DNA of 45,773 nucleotides from a virus. The DNA is taken from positions 1 to 45,773 of the IMG/VR virus record IMGVR_UViG_3300033145_000637. One strand, given 5' to 3'. Made by a program: the position numbers and the translations under genes. Under the pieces are notes generated by a model that saw only the letters and a list, made by a program, of their open reading frames with translations, searched no databases and was not told the origin of the DNA. Positions 13,155 to 22,798 of this stretch are shown here, piece by piece (positions within the stretch are counted from its first letter, which is position 1; each line of letters starts with the position of its first letter).

Positions 13155-13792
13155 GTTCTATATAAATACTTAAGATAGCCACTTACTGGGCGCCTGACAC
13201 GACTCTTACGGACACCCATTACTTCTAAAACAAAAACGTTTTTGTACCACTCATCCATGTCTATTGCGCCATTATGTCCGTTATCTTTATTTAGTGTTTG
13301 TCCGTTAGCAGAAATGTCCTTTAACATCTCATGGACATGGTGTCCTGACGATGCTCCTGTGTTGTTACACTTAGCGATTGGCTGACCGAAGATAACTTTT
13401 TCACCGTCACTCTTAAGACTTTCCTTTAAGTGTCCGATAGTATATTTACGATAATGTCCGTTAATAGGTTGCCTTGACAGAACGTGCAACCAAACACCCC
13501 CATTAGATTCTTTCTCATTCATGGCGTACCATTCTACGCCCTCAACTTGAATAGGGAAGTAGGCGAGCTCTCCGTCCCAACATGGACGGTCTACACCATT
13601 GTGACCCTTGAGTCCCATGAATGGATACCACAAGCGCCATCCTCGTGGGATTTTGTTTGTATACTTAGGTCTGCGCCGGACAATGAAAGGTATGATGGGA
13701 AAATCTCCACCACCTGCGCATTTACAAATTGCATAGTTGGCTCCGAATGGCTGGCTTACTCTTGGGCTTTTAATTGGTCGATATATAATCAT
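13124..13792 (-). CDS. M23 family metallo-endopeptidase (endolysin)
   Basis: This 222-residue protein carries the LytM/M23 zinc site: H64-N-G-V-D68 (GLKGHNGVD) and H152-V-H154 (GASSGHHVHEM), plus a Y-T-I-G-H-L strand with H121. M23 enzymes cut the cross-bridges of peptidoglycan. The N-terminal S-Q-P-F-G segment is also typical. No signal peptide is seen, so release would depend on the holin or on entry with the virion. Its ATG overlaps the stop of the giant protein (ATGA). It may therefore be made late, together with the ejection proteins, and could act in entry as well as in lysis. Confidence 0.85.
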   Translation of the reverse strand: MIIYRPIKSPRVSQPFGANYAICKCAGGGDFPIIPFIVRRRPKYTNKIPRGWRLWYPFMGLKGHNGVDRPCWDGELAYFPIQVEGVEWYAMNEKESNGGVWLHVLSRQPINGHYRKYTIGHLKESLKSDGEKVIFGQPIAKCNNTGASSGHHVHEMLKDISANGQTLNKDNGHNGAIDMDEWYKNVFVLEVMGVRKSRVRRPVSGYLKYLYRTWIKYHRLKN

Positions 13793-16700
13793 AGTTTTAA
13801 ATCTAATTTTAAATCTTCTAATTCACCAAAGTCAAGGTCTAGGTCTAAATCAATATCTAGGTCTGTATCTTCAATACCTAAAACTTCTTTCGTTCGTTCA
13901 ATAGGGGCGATATATGTTTCCTCAATTCCTTTTAGAAACTCAAGAGAGCGTGGTTCTTCTGCGCCAGGTACATGGATGTAATTTGCAAGTTCCTGAATAC
14001 TGAATGTTAACTCTTTAAGAATTGAAAACGTAGGGTTGTTTGTGATTGCATCCGTGATTGGCTTAAGTGTGATTAGTTCAATAACACTATTGATGGTTTC
14101 AGCTATTGACTGAGCGACTCTCATGGCTCGCTTGTGTCCCATTCTGCCTAGTTCATAAGCGATATACATTCCAATTCCATACATAATGAAAGCCTTAGAC
14201 AATGCGCGAGTGTTCTTGCCCAGTTTCTTTCCAGTTTTGATTTCATTGTAAGAACCAACAGTCAAACGTCTAAGTAGATTAGCGTTAGTGATTCTCCATC
14301 GGTTCATTTGCATAAAGAGTCGACCGAACGATGTTTGTAGCCACAAAGGGGAGTCAACCTTAGTAAAGACACCCTGAGTAACTGCGATTAAATCTTTAAT
14401 TTCTCTGACTCTTTTGGTAGACAACTTTCCAGCTTTCCATTCCTCGGCTGTCATTTCACCTGCAAGAATACCTCCTCTAATTTCAAACTCACCAGCCTTT
14501 TGCATTATAAGGAGAAAGTCTCTTACTTTTTTATTGCTCAACAAAAGTCCCTTGGAAACGTATTCGTAAAACGCACCTTCCATCAATCCAGTATCTCTCA
14601 TTAACTGCAAAACTTTTCTGGGGTTCTTTAAATATCTAGCCTTTCCTGTTAGGTATTTATTAAGCTCTGTTCCAATAAAACTGTTGGCTTCACCTGCGGC
14701 CAGATTCTTAAGTCCTGACCAGTAGTTCAAACCAAGCAATTTGACATAGCCTAAGTCCACGATCGTATCAGCTATTTTTGAAAGCCACCCCATCTTCCCT
14801 CTACGGAAACTAGAATCCATACCTCGCCCTTTAAGATTTTGCAAAAAGCGTTTAGTCCATTTTGCTGTTCTTGGCTTAAGAAGTAATTGAACCATGGCCT
14901 GTCCTTCAGGCAATACTTTATCGAGAGCTTTCTTGGTTTCAAATAAATCAGAATAGGTATTCATGATGTGTCGCAGGTTGGATGATGGATCAACAATGTC
15001 GTGCCTCTCTTGTGCGAATCTGAAAAACTTCTCGCTACCTATTATATTGTCCAATTCCAACATGATGTTGATTGGTAGCAACTCTTCTAGTTTGCGAGCC
15101 TTACCTTTGGAAGTAACAAAGTTTTTGATTCCCTTAATAATTCCATTGCGAGCGATTTGTTCTGACAATGGTTTCTCTAGGTGGGTAACATAATATTTAC
15201 GAGCCTTGTCTAGTTCCAGTTCTCTGCGCACTTTCTTGAAAAAGTTTTTGAGATAGGCGACTACTGCAACTTCCTCCCTCGTCAGTTTTACCTTGAACCC
15301 TCCTAGGGCTTTGAATATTTCAATATTCTGGGGTACAACAAATCGTTTTAACTTCTCTTTCTTTGTGAGCTTTTTCTTCCTAGACTTCTCTGCTTTAGTA
15401 AGCAAAGCATCAAACTTCTTCAAGCGACTCTCATGCTTTACGCTCCCCTCAGTTAAAAGAGCATCTGCCTTGTCGACAACTCTGCGAACATTCTGATTTT
15501 TCTCTTTAACATCTACGGTAGGAAAAAGAGCGTCCTCAATATATTGGGTTATGTTTCCACTTAAAATATCACCAAACTCATTGTAGGTTTCAATTAATTC
15601 TCTTTGAGTGATCAGTTCAATTTTTGTACCAAACAAATCAAGGTCAATAAACTCTTCGAAGTCCTCACCCTTTTGAGTGAGGCTTTCCATTTGTTTGTCG
15701 GTTAACATCTTGTCACCAGGTTCTAACATTTCAAGGAATTGAATATACTCATCAAGCTTCTCGTCTGTGGCTTTTCTTGTGTCCTTGATTCCGAGTGCGC
15801 GCCTGATGCGTGACATTGTAAGATTGGAAAGTTCCTTTTCTATTTGGATAGCTTTGATTCTTGCGACTTCCTCACGTACACCAGCCACAACTTTCTCGGA
15901 CTTGGTCATGAAGTCATCTACAATCTCGCCAGTTTCACTGGTAGTTATCAGAGAAGTTGGGGTATTGCCCTCTTTATAAGCGAATATTTGCCCCTGTCGC
16001 AAGCTTTGTGACACAGTCTTGATGTATTCCCCATCCACATCGTTGGTTAAAGCGAGCTTTGCGCCCTGTTTTCCCATATCAAAGGCGTTTTTGTGGGCAT
16101 CAACAAAAGCCGTACCTGACTCAAAGTTCTCTAGTCCGGTAGCTTCCTTGTATACCTTGGCCGATAAAACGTAGGGTGGGTCAAAATAGAAACCGACAGA
16201 ACCAGCTTCTTGATTGGTCTTGAAATCCCTGACCATCTTAGCACCATCTTCATTATATAAAATTATCTTGGTGCCTTTTTCTTTTGCTAATTTAAATGTT
16301 TTGTTGGTATCACGGAGCCCTTCAACCATTCCGAACTTACCGAATATCTTTTGCTCGAACGTCAGGAATCCATTGATTCTCATTAAGGACTGACCCTTGC
16401 CTCCAAATACACCAATGCGATTGATAAAAGCTTTATCGACTGCATCCTCCAATGTGTCGACTTTTTCTGTGTAAACAGCATTAAAACCAGACTGGAATAG
16501 TTTAGCCCATACTTTGCGGTCCTCCTCAAAGACCGTTACCTGAGAGCCGATTGGTTTCTCTTTAATAAAAGAATTAAACTCAGCGCTTCCGATATAAGAT
16601 GTGGGATGTAGTTTGAAAAATTCATCGAGTAGTTCCTTTTGTTTGCCGGTAGAGTTTTTATAAATAATATCTGATAGTTTTCTAGCTGATTTTTTTATAA

Positions 16701-19700
16701 GCTCAACTACATTTTCTATCTTTCCATCTTGGACAGCTTTGACCATCATGTATTTTTCTTTATCAAAAATATTAGAATGAAACTCCTTGAGTCCATTGTT
16801 GATAGCATCTTGCATGGAATGAGTTCCAAGCGTGTAAGCTCCGGCATATGGTTCCACGATTATGTCGACACCTTCCTTTTTCACCCATTTGCCAAAAATG
16901 TTTCTGAAAAGCGGAACTGCGGTGTCTTTGTTTCCAAGCAAAGAAAAGGCCCGAGTGTTCATCCTACGAGATGGTCTGAAGAATGTTTTTATTTTTTCCT
17001 TTAGAGATTGGGAGATCTCCTGAAACTCTGCGGTTTTTTTGACCACGTCTTTTTCTGGCGGTGGCTTTTCCGCTTCCTTGTATCTGATACCAACTTCTTT
17101 TTCAACTGGAGTAACTGGTCTGCGCCCTTCCTGAATGTCCTTGAATACTTTGTTTATTTTTGATTCGGCGTTCATGGTCCTGCGAATGAACAGGACTATC
17201 TCCTCAAAGAATTGTTTTATCTTGCCGGAGAATGTTCTGCTCTCGGCTACGTGTTCGGCAAACATATCAGCCATGAACTCCTCTGAATCTTTTAGAGTTC
17301 TTAATTCAACACCAAGTCCTTTGGAAAAATCTTGAGTGGCAACCCTCAGTTCTGTGCGAGTTTTTGGGTCAACAAACAACTGCATATATTGATGAAATGT
17401 TTCGTGCCACAATTCCTTGTCGTGAACCTTGCCATTGTCACGGACTAACTTAATAAGTCCAGCTGACGAAGAACCCCACGCGAGCCTTCCATTAGGCATA
17501 AAAATTATACCGTCTTGGATATGGAGCTTGGTTTCTTCTTTCGTGAAAAATTTACGAAGTTCATTTTCGGCTTGTTCTTCTGTGATGAATTTACCTTCAC
17601 GTTTTTCTGCAACCTCCTTAAATGCTTCAACTGGAACTTTGGCTTCTTTTTTCTTCACCTGTATTTCAAACCACGTTACTCCCTGTGGGTCTGTGATTTG
17701 TTTCATTTCTGGGTGTATTCTTTTTAGATAGCGTGATACGTTCTTTTCGTAGAAACGATAGATGGGATTGTCTGTGTCTATTTTGCCAGAGATGTCAAAT
17801 TGTTCAGGATTAGCGTAAGTGAAATCATCAACAGTTCCTTCTAGTTTTCCAGCATTAACATCTTTAACAAAACTCTCAAATCCTTCATCAAAATCTCTTC
17901 CAGATGTTTTCATTCCTTCTATAACTTTACCTCTCAATACTGCCTCAAATCTTCCTTCACCCAGAACCTCTGTGACTATCCAACCTCTTTCTGCTGACAT
18001 TACTATTTCAATACCTATTTTTATATTTTCTTGAGTTAACGTGGTGGCAGAAAAACCTCCGGTTCCCGGTATTGCCCAATCGTGAGTTACTCCTAACCCC
18101 TCTATTTTCATAGCTGTTTCTCCTGTAGGGAATTGGAGTTTAATCTTGCCATCTTGTGCGGCGTGTTTTATTTCTTCTCTTATTATTCTTTCGTACCAGA
18201 CGTTGCGGTAGGGTTCTAGAGGTTCAAAAACTTTAATTTCTTTGTCCATTTTCTTCTGGGCCAACATCAAGGCTTTTTTTGCTTCACGCCAAGTTATCTT
18301 TTCACCATCTGCCGCTTCAATGGTCCTGCCTTTAAAATCACCTTGAGTGCCACCCCAAAAGTCACGCTTTGTATCTAGTGGAATGTCAATTTCTGACAGA
18401 GCATCATCCCATCTTTGTATTTTTTTTGTTTCACCTTTGAATTTATTACGAGTAAGGGTAAATTTTCTTCCATTAACTCGTACCACTTCCACATCTCCTA
18501 TCTCAAAATCCAATCTCCCCTTCTGAAACAGATCGCTTTGGATTTCTATTATTCTGCGATCTTTGTGTGACATATCTTCTATTCTTGTGTGAGCAAAATA
18601 ATTAGGATAATCTTTTGCAGAAAAATGAATACCACCTGCTGATGTTTCAATAGGACTTTCGTATATTTTTTCTCCATAATTAATAACATCTCCTCTCAGT
18701 TCTGGGGTTAATGTGGTATTTTCATATCTTGCCTCTTGGACTCCTGAAATGTTGGCCGCACCTGATCGTTCTTCGTTTGCTGTATATGTACCAGATGATC
18801 TGCCTGAAAGAGCATCTTCATTCTTCAATGGTAACAATTCTCCTTGTACTTTCTCAATAAATTTGGCAGTATCTACTTTTGGACCTTCATCTTCTAACAT
18901 CCTACGAATCATTTCACGCTCAGCTTGTTTTAAGTCTGGCTGATTAGATAAATCTTCAATGAATTGTTTGTCAATAGTTCCTTTGCCTTTTAATTTTTCT
19001 AGAGTTTTCAGAGTTACCTCTGGTTCTTTTACTTCTTCAATAGTAAGACCAGGTTTTATCTTGTCAGAAATACTCACAGCACCTCCGGCAACTCCAGCAC
19101 CAAGCCCGAGCAATCCTCCAAAGAATGCTGATTCAGATACGCCTGTCAATAAATCTCGGTTCTCATCATAAGAACGTGCAACTGCATTAGATACAATTTC
19201 CTGTAAAGATTCTGTGCCGGCTTCCTCTAGCGACTGAAGAACAACGTCTTTTACAATTTGCTTCATTATTCTTTTTTTAATTTGACCACCTGCAACTGTT
19301 CTGTTTAAGAATCTTGATACTGGAATCATCTCAAGAAGTCCATTAGTAATTCCAACCTTAGCCATGATAGCGGTAGCTTCTTCGTCAGAGAGTCCGAACT
19401 CTTTAGCATCCTGATAGGCAAAACCGCCCTCTAAGGCCGCCGAAACGCCAAAAGCGGAAACTACACCACCAACAGGACCTGCAATCGCTGTACCAGCGAT
19501 TCCTGCCCCAATAGAAGCGAGTAAATTGGGTGCATTGGAAGCTATGCCGGTAGCAATCCAGTCAGGGTTTTGGATTCCCTCCCTGAAAGCAATAGGGTCT
19601 TTGACTATAATTCCAGCAGTAGATAAGTCTTTGTCTTTTTCAGACAAGTTAATTAGTTTGTTTGACATCTCGTCAAATACATTTCTCACTATGTCAGGTC

Positions 19701-20037
19701 TTAAATCGTACTTTTTTTTCTCTGCAATCTTGCTCATTACTCGGCCAAGGGAAAGCTCAATGGCACTGGCTGATCGCAAGATAGCACCTCTGAACTCGGG
19801 GCCTTTGTCTCTTAGTCTAGGAACTGATTGAATGATAGCTTTTCCTACACCAAATAAATCCTCTGTACTGAAATCTTTATCATTCAAAGTCATCGGGGTG
19901 GTTGTCTCCACACCAAAAGCTGTCTCATCCAATGTAGATATGGGTGATAACTTTGGAAAAGTCGGCTTCTCTTCTTCTCCTGGTAGTTTTAGTTTACTTT
20001 TCCGTGTGAAATTTTTGTCTGGCAATATAAGAGCCAT
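13789..20037 (-). CDS. Giant polyvalent protein: EIQSD, HExxH peptidase and DPPY methylase-like domains
   Basis: A 2082-residue protein in the ejection-protein position of the tail block. Gly/Ala-rich hydrophobic segments lie at about 173-202 and 305-322. The EIQSD domain follows (IIEIQSD at 496-502, with W-Y-E-R-I-I-x-E near 614 and FPTGET near 636-641), a mark of phage and conjugative polyvalent proteins. A zincin-like HETFH is at 878-882 with EEFMADMFAE near 919-928 as possible third ligand. A D12-class N6-adenine methylase-like region spans about 1026-1365, with motif I VEPYAGAYTLG (1061-1071) and FDPPY (1285-1289). The rest is helical, ending in Asp-Leu repeats (2059-2081). It is probably injected with the DNA to act early in the host cell. 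Confidence 0.8.
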   Translation of the reverse strand: MALILPDKNFTRKSKLKLPGEEEKPTFPKLSPISTLDETAFGVETTTPMTLNDKDFSTEDLFGVGKAIIQSVPRLRDKGPEFRGAILRSASAIELSLGRVMSKIAEKKKYDLRPDIVRNVFDEMSNKLINLSEKDKDLSTAGIIVKDPIAFREGIQNPDWIATGIASNAPNLLASIGAGIAGTAIAGPVGGVVSAFGVSAALEGGFAYQDAKEFGLSDEEATAIMAKVGITNGLLEMIPVSRFLNRTVAGGQIKKRIMKQIVKDVVLQSLEEAGTESLQEIVSNAVARSYDENRDLLTGVSESAFFGGLLGLGAGVAGGAVSISDKIKPGLTIEEVKEPEVTLKTLEKLKGKGTIDKQFIEDLSNQPDLKQAEREMIRRMLEDEGPKVDTAKFIEKVQGELLPLKNEDALSGRSSGTYTANEERSGAANISGVQEARYENTTLTPELRGDVINYGEKIYESPIETSAGGIHFSAKDYPNYFAHTRIEDMSHKDRRIIEIQSDLFQKGRLDFEIGDVEVVRVNGRKFTLTRNKFKGETKKIQRWDDALSEIDIPLDTKRDFWGGTQGDFKGRTIEAADGEKITWREAKKALMLAQKKMDKEIKVFEPLEPYRNVWYERIIREEIKHAAQDGKIKLQFPTGETAMKIEGLGVTHDWAIPGTGGFSATTLTQENIKIGIEIVMSAERGWIVTEVLGEGRFEAVLRGKVIEGMKTSGRDFDEGFESFVKDVNAGKLEGTVDDFTYANPEQFDISGKIDTDNPIYRFYEKNVSRYLKRIHPEMKQITDPQGVTWFEIQVKKKEAKVPVEAFKEVAEKREGKFITEEQAENELRKFFTKEETKLHIQDGIIFMPNGRLAWGSSSAGLIKLVRDNGKVHDKELWHETFHQYMQLFVDPKTRTELRVATQDFSKGLGVELRTLKDSEEFMADMFAEHVAESRTFSGKIKQFFEEIVLFIRRTMNAESKINKVFKDIQEGRRPVTPVEKEVGIRYKEAEKPPPEKDVVKKTAEFQEISQSLKEKIKTFFRPSRRMNTRAFSLLGNKDTAVPLFRNIFGKWVKKEGVDIIVEPYAGAYTLGTHSMQDAINNGLKEFHSNIFDKEKYMMVKAVQDGKIENVVELIKKSARKLSDIIYKNSTGKQKELLDEFFKLHPTSYIGSAEFNSFIKEKPIGSQVTVFEEDRKVWAKLFQSGFNAVYTEKVDTLEDAVDKAFINRIGVFGGKGQSLMRINGFLTFEQKIFGKFGMVEGLRDTNKTFKLAKEKGTKIILYNEDGAKMVRDFKTNQEAGSVGFYFDPPYVLSAKVYKEATGLENFESGTAFVDAHKNAFDMGKQGAKLALTNDVDGEYIKTVSQSLRQGQIFAYKEGNTPTSLITTSETGEIVDDFMTKSEKVVAGVREEVARIKAIQIEKELSNLTMSRIRRALGIKDTRKATDEKLDEYIQFLEMLEPGDKMLTDKQMESLTQKGEDFEEFIDLDLFGTKIELITQRELIETYNEFGDILSGNITQYIEDALFPTVDVKEKNQNVRRVVDKADALLTEGSVKHESRLKKFDALLTKAEKSRKKKLTKKEKLKRFVVPQNIEIFKALGGFKVKLTREEVAVVAYLKNFFKKVRRELELDKARKYYVTHLEKPLSEQIARNGIIKGIKNFVTSKGKARKLEELLPINIMLELDNIIGSEKFFRFAQERHDIVDPSSNLRHIMNTYSDLFETKKALDKVLPEGQAMVQLLLKPRTAKWTKRFLQNLKGRGMDSSFRRGKMGWLSKIADTIVDLGYVKLLGLNYWSGLKNLAAGEANSFIGTELNKYLTGKARYLKNPRKVLQLMRDTGLMEGAFYEYVSKGLLLSNKKVRDFLLIMQKAGEFEIRGGILAGEMTAEEWKAGKLSTKRVREIKDLIAVTQGVFTKVDSPLWLQTSFGRLFMQMNRWRITNANLLRRLTVGSYNEIKTGKKLGKNTRALSKAFIMYGIGMYIAYELGRMGHKRAMRVAQSIAETINSVIELITLKPITDAITNNPTFSILKELTFSIQELANYIHVPGAEEPRSLEFLKGIEETYIAPIERTKEVLGIEDTDLDIDLDLDLDFGELEDLKLDLKL

Positions 20038-20040
20038 ATA

Positions 20041-20988
20041 TTATTTTTCTTCTTCTTTAATACCCATCTTATCTCTAAGTATGGATGTTATTTTATCAAC
20101 ATCAACATCACTCCATTTCTGTTTCTTCGCGTTCTTCTCAATCAAAAATAGAGCATCCTTAAATTCTTCTGGTCGTTTCTTGGTTAACTTCCTAACTGAA
20201 TCAAAAATCTGTTTAGCGATGCGGTCTAGAGCGTCATCAGATAGTGTTGTTTCTTTGGTTTCTTTTTTATCAAGGACTGCTGTAATTTCTGTTTTGGTTA
20301 ACTTCGTACCCCTCAATGCTTCATCTAGTAATTCTTCTCGAGAGGCATCGGGGTTTTTGCTTATAAGTTCATCAAGCCAATCATAGTCCTTGTCATCTTG
20401 ATCTTCATCAGTTGTCTTTGCACTTCCTGGTCCATAGTCTTTTATAAATTCTCCTGTGTCTAAATCAACAAGAACCTTCTTGTCGCCAATCTCAATTACC
20501 TGTGATCTAATCTTTGGTGGTTCGGCTTGGTCCAATGCTTGCTTTACCAATGACTCAGTAAAAGAAGTACCGGCTCTTTGAAAATCACCCAGTATCCCTG
20601 AGAAGTCTGAAGCTGGACCAACGCCAGGAGTAGCAAGTCCCATTATATCTGCCATCATGCGCGAGCGTTTCTTTTGGGCCAGGCCAACAGCATCAGAAAG
20701 AACTGATGAGAATGAACTAAGTCTACTTTTTGTTTCCCCAGGGAGTGTCTTTTTTCCGTCATCCAAACTCTTGGTGCTTTCCGCAACATCCTTTTTAGAT
20801 GGCAAGGGTGCCAGGCTTTTTTCACCTCTAAGAAGTTCAAGGAGTTCTTCGTTTTGCTTTCCGTGTCCTCTATAGTTTTTAACGCCGTAAGATTTAGCAA
20901 GCCTTTCACGAGCAGGATAGGAGCTATCTAACCCTTGTTTATTTAAAAAATCTACGATGGACGGATTGAGTGATTTTGTTTTTACCAT
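20041..20988 (-). CDS. Internal virion / ejection protein candidate (315 aa)
   Basis: The N-terminal part (SIVDFLNKQGLDSSYPAR, then LAKSYGVKNYRG and NEELLELLRG) is a short helical domain that I recognise from structural proteins of many environmental phages. A Gly/Ala-rich middle follows (LATPGVGPASDF), then an acidic helical C-terminal half. There is no enzyme motif. It sits between the 536-residue coiled-coil protein and the giant polyvalent protein, in the position of the internal core proteins of short-tailed phages. I infer a virion role. Confidence 0.6.
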   Translation of the reverse strand: MVKTKSLNPSIVDFLNKQGLDSSYPARERLAKSYGVKNYRGHGKQNEELLELLRGEKSLAPLPSKKDVAESTKSLDDGKKTLPGETKSRLSSFSSVLSDAVGLAQKKRSRMMADIMGLATPGVGPASDFSGILGDFQRAGTSFTESLVKQALDQAEPPKIRSQVIEIGDKKVLVDLDTGEFIKDYGPGSAKTTDEDQDDKDYDWLDELISKNPDASREELLDEALRGTKLTKTEITAVLDKKETKETTLSDDALDRIAKQIFDSVRKLTKKRPEEFKDALFLIEKNAKKQKWSDVDVDKITSILRDKMGIKEEEK

Positions 20989-20994
20989 AACATT

Positions 20995-22605
20995 TTAAAA
21001 AACGAAGCTACTGCTAAAACCAAATATGTCTTGTTGACGTTGTCTGGCTATACTACCAGGAATGCCACCTAGTGGCTCAAGCCCTGGTAACGATGGCAAT
21101 TTTTCTGTGCCAACTAATTCTTCTGCGGTTCTACTTAATGTTCTCTTTTTTTCTCCTGCAAGCTCTTTCAGTCTATCCACTTCCGCCTGAATATCACGTT
21201 CGTTACGCGAAAGAGTAGATGTCAACTCACCTCGTTTTAATCCAAATTTCCTTTTAGAAGATTCTCTTAATTCTCCGGAAACTTCTTTTTCTAGGGTTTC
21301 TTTTTCTGTTCGGCGAGTTGATCGTACGAATCCTGTCTCTGCCATTTGCTGACTGATATTCTCTAAGTCTTGAGTGAGTTTGCGGTCTAAGTTTTTGAGT
21401 TCTTGTTTTTGGGATATGTCTAAAAATTCTGTGCCGGTACGGACATCTTCCCTTAAGTCCTCAAGTTGTTTTAGTTTCTGGGTCTCTTGAAACTCAAGGT
21501 CACCCTCAATTTCTTCAAAGCCTCTTTTGAGAGCATCAGTAGCAAGCCTGATTTGATTACTAAAAAATGGGTCTGAAATCTTTTTGGCGGCTTCCATAGC
21601 TCCGAGCAATCTGTCAAAGTCCTCTTCACTTTTAGAAGATGATGCATCAAATATAGCGCGAATCATTCCTTGCTCGTCATCACTTAAACCTGAGCCAGCC
21701 AAGAGTTTGTCTAGATCTACATTTTCGTCTGTGTTGGATTCCTTGATTTGATTTTGTTGGTCAGATGTTGGAACAATGTCTGGTTTAAAATCTGACTGGT
21801 TGCCAACATATTCCCAGTTTCCGTCTGGTAAATATCCGACTATGTCTCCGCTGGCTAGAGTTTCGTATCTCACATATTTACCACCTGAAAGTTGTTTCAC
21901 ATCTACATCGCCAGAGTAGTTTCCTGTGTCAATTTGTTTCTGAAGTTCCTTGACAACAATATCAGGCGCGACTTGTCCGGTTTCAATTAGTTTCATAAGA
22001 GCTTCGTATTGTGCGGGAGAGATTGTGTCGCCCTGCCCTGCGGCCGCTGACTCTAGAGCTTCGCGGGTAGATGGCGCTTTTGATATTTCACCCGTAAAGC
22101 TAGAAGTGACATCCGCCCCTTGTGGATTGATAGGGGATATTGATTTGGTTATTATTTCGCCTGTTTTTATAGTTTCAGGTTTTGGTAAAGCAAAAGCAGA
22201 AACATCTTGACTTGAGACAGACGCACCAAAAGCTGTTTGCAAATCTGCATAGTTAAAATTACCAGTAGGGGTTTTTTCATAATCAATCCCTTGTTCACTC
22301 AAAGCTATTTTTCCATATTTACCAAAAAAACCTTTACTTATTTCTTCTTTATGCCCATCAGGAAACTTGTAAACATAGGTTGGTGCATTAGAAATCAATC
22401 TACCTTGTGCATCAACATTTCTTGCTTCTACTGCACCAATACCAGCTAGATACTCTCTACCCAAAGTCTCCACACCCAAAGTTTGAATACCAGTCTCTGT
22501 TCTCTTGAAAATTGTTGGTGCACCTCCTTTGTCTCTAAATACCTCCCCGATGTCGGGAATTGCGAAACTTAAATTTTGATAAGGTATTTTGTATGTTCCT
22601 GCCAT
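20995..22605 (-). CDS. Coiled-coil internal virion / ejection protein candidate (536 aa)
   Basis: The first third is beta-rich and low in charge. A short motif near the middle (LLAGSGLSDDEQGMIRAIFD) precedes a long, charged heptad region (about 340-500; DLEFQETQKLKQLEDLRED and similar) that must form an extended coiled coil. Proteins of this kind occur next to the portal or tail genes of many environmental podoviruses and probably belong to the internal core that is ejected ahead of the DNA. It is the first gene of the three-gene ejection block, separated from the tailspike by the lone plus-strand gene. Confidence 0.6.
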   Translation of the reverse strand: MAGTYKIPYQNLSFAIPDIGEVFRDKGGAPTIFKRTETGIQTLGVETLGREYLAGIGAVEARNVDAQGRLISNAPTYVYKFPDGHKEEISKGFFGKYGKIALSEQGIDYEKTPTGNFNYADLQTAFGASVSSQDVSAFALPKPETIKTGEIITKSISPINPQGADVTSSFTGEISKAPSTREALESAAAGQGDTISPAQYEALMKLIETGQVAPDIVVKELQKQIDTGNYSGDVDVKQLSGGKYVRYETLASGDIVGYLPDGNWEYVGNQSDFKPDIVPTSDQQNQIKESNTDENVDLDKLLAGSGLSDDEQGMIRAIFDASSSKSEEDFDRLLGAMEAAKKISDPFFSNQIRLATDALKRGFEEIEGDLEFQETQKLKQLEDLREDVRTGTEFLDISQKQELKNLDRKLTQDLENISQQMAETGFVRSTRRTEKETLEKEVSGELRESSKRKFGLKRGELTSTLSRNERDIQAEVDRLKELAGEKKRTLSRTAEELVGTEKLPSLPGLEPLGGIPGSIARQRQQDIFGFSSSFVF

Positions 22606-22607
22606 GG

Positions 22608-22637
22608 TTGACTTTTTTTTATTTATGTTCTAATAAT
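22608..22637 (+). promoter_or_regulatory. Plus-strand sigma70-like promoter
   Basis: TTGACT (22608-22613) is followed after 17 bases by TAATAA, or after 18 bases by AATAAT (22632-22637, 5 of 6 consensus). The predicted start falls at 22643-22644, on the ATG of the plus-strand gene, so the mRNA would be leaderless. Confidence 0.45.
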
Positions 22638-22642
22638 GGGGT

Positions 22643-22798
22643 ATGATATATTTACTAATTGGTTTGGCTTTCTTTGCTCTCTTTATTGGCTGTATGTTTA
22701 TTGTTGCTTATGGTACTAAAATCGGAAACGAAAACTGGAATGACGAAATGGAAGAACTGCTTTACAAGGAAGGACATATCAAAAATATAGTCCGCTAG
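22643..22798 (+). CDS. Lone plus-strand small membrane protein
   Basis: The frame encodes 51 residues: a hydrophobic segment (MIYLLIGLAFFALFIGCMFI) followed by a polar, acidic tail (NENWNDEMEELLYKEG). This is the layout of a small single-pass membrane protein, perhaps a second holin, antiholin or superinfection-exclusion factor. It is the only credible plus-strand gene in the window and fills a 189-base gap. It has its own promoter-like sequence, and its stop overlaps the end of the tailspike gene tail to tail. No Shine-Dalgarno is needed if the mRNA is leaderless. Without homologues I remain cautious. Confidence 0.5.
   Translation: MIYLLIGLAFFALFIGCMFIVAYGTKIGNENWNDEMEELLYKEGHIKNIVR

Noticed and set aside
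13789-13880. AGGTCTA-type tandem repeat at the end of the giant protein gene as a non-coding repeat
   Set aside because: It is in frame and encodes the terminal Asp-Leu repeat of the protein.
13484-13981. 165-residue plus-strand frame across the start of the M23 gene and the end of the giant protein gene
   Set aside because: It lies wholly opposite two well-supported minus-strand genes, has biased shadow composition and no domain.
13789-20037. Reading the giant protein as a tape measure protein
   Set aside because: It has EIQSD, HExxH and DPPY motifs, the tail block is of the short-tailed type, and no tail tube or sheath genes are present.
19832-20386. 184-residue plus-strand frame opposite the ends of two ejection genes
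   Set aside because: Ser/Leu-rich shadow of Glu/Lys-rich coding sequence on the minus strand; no start signal.
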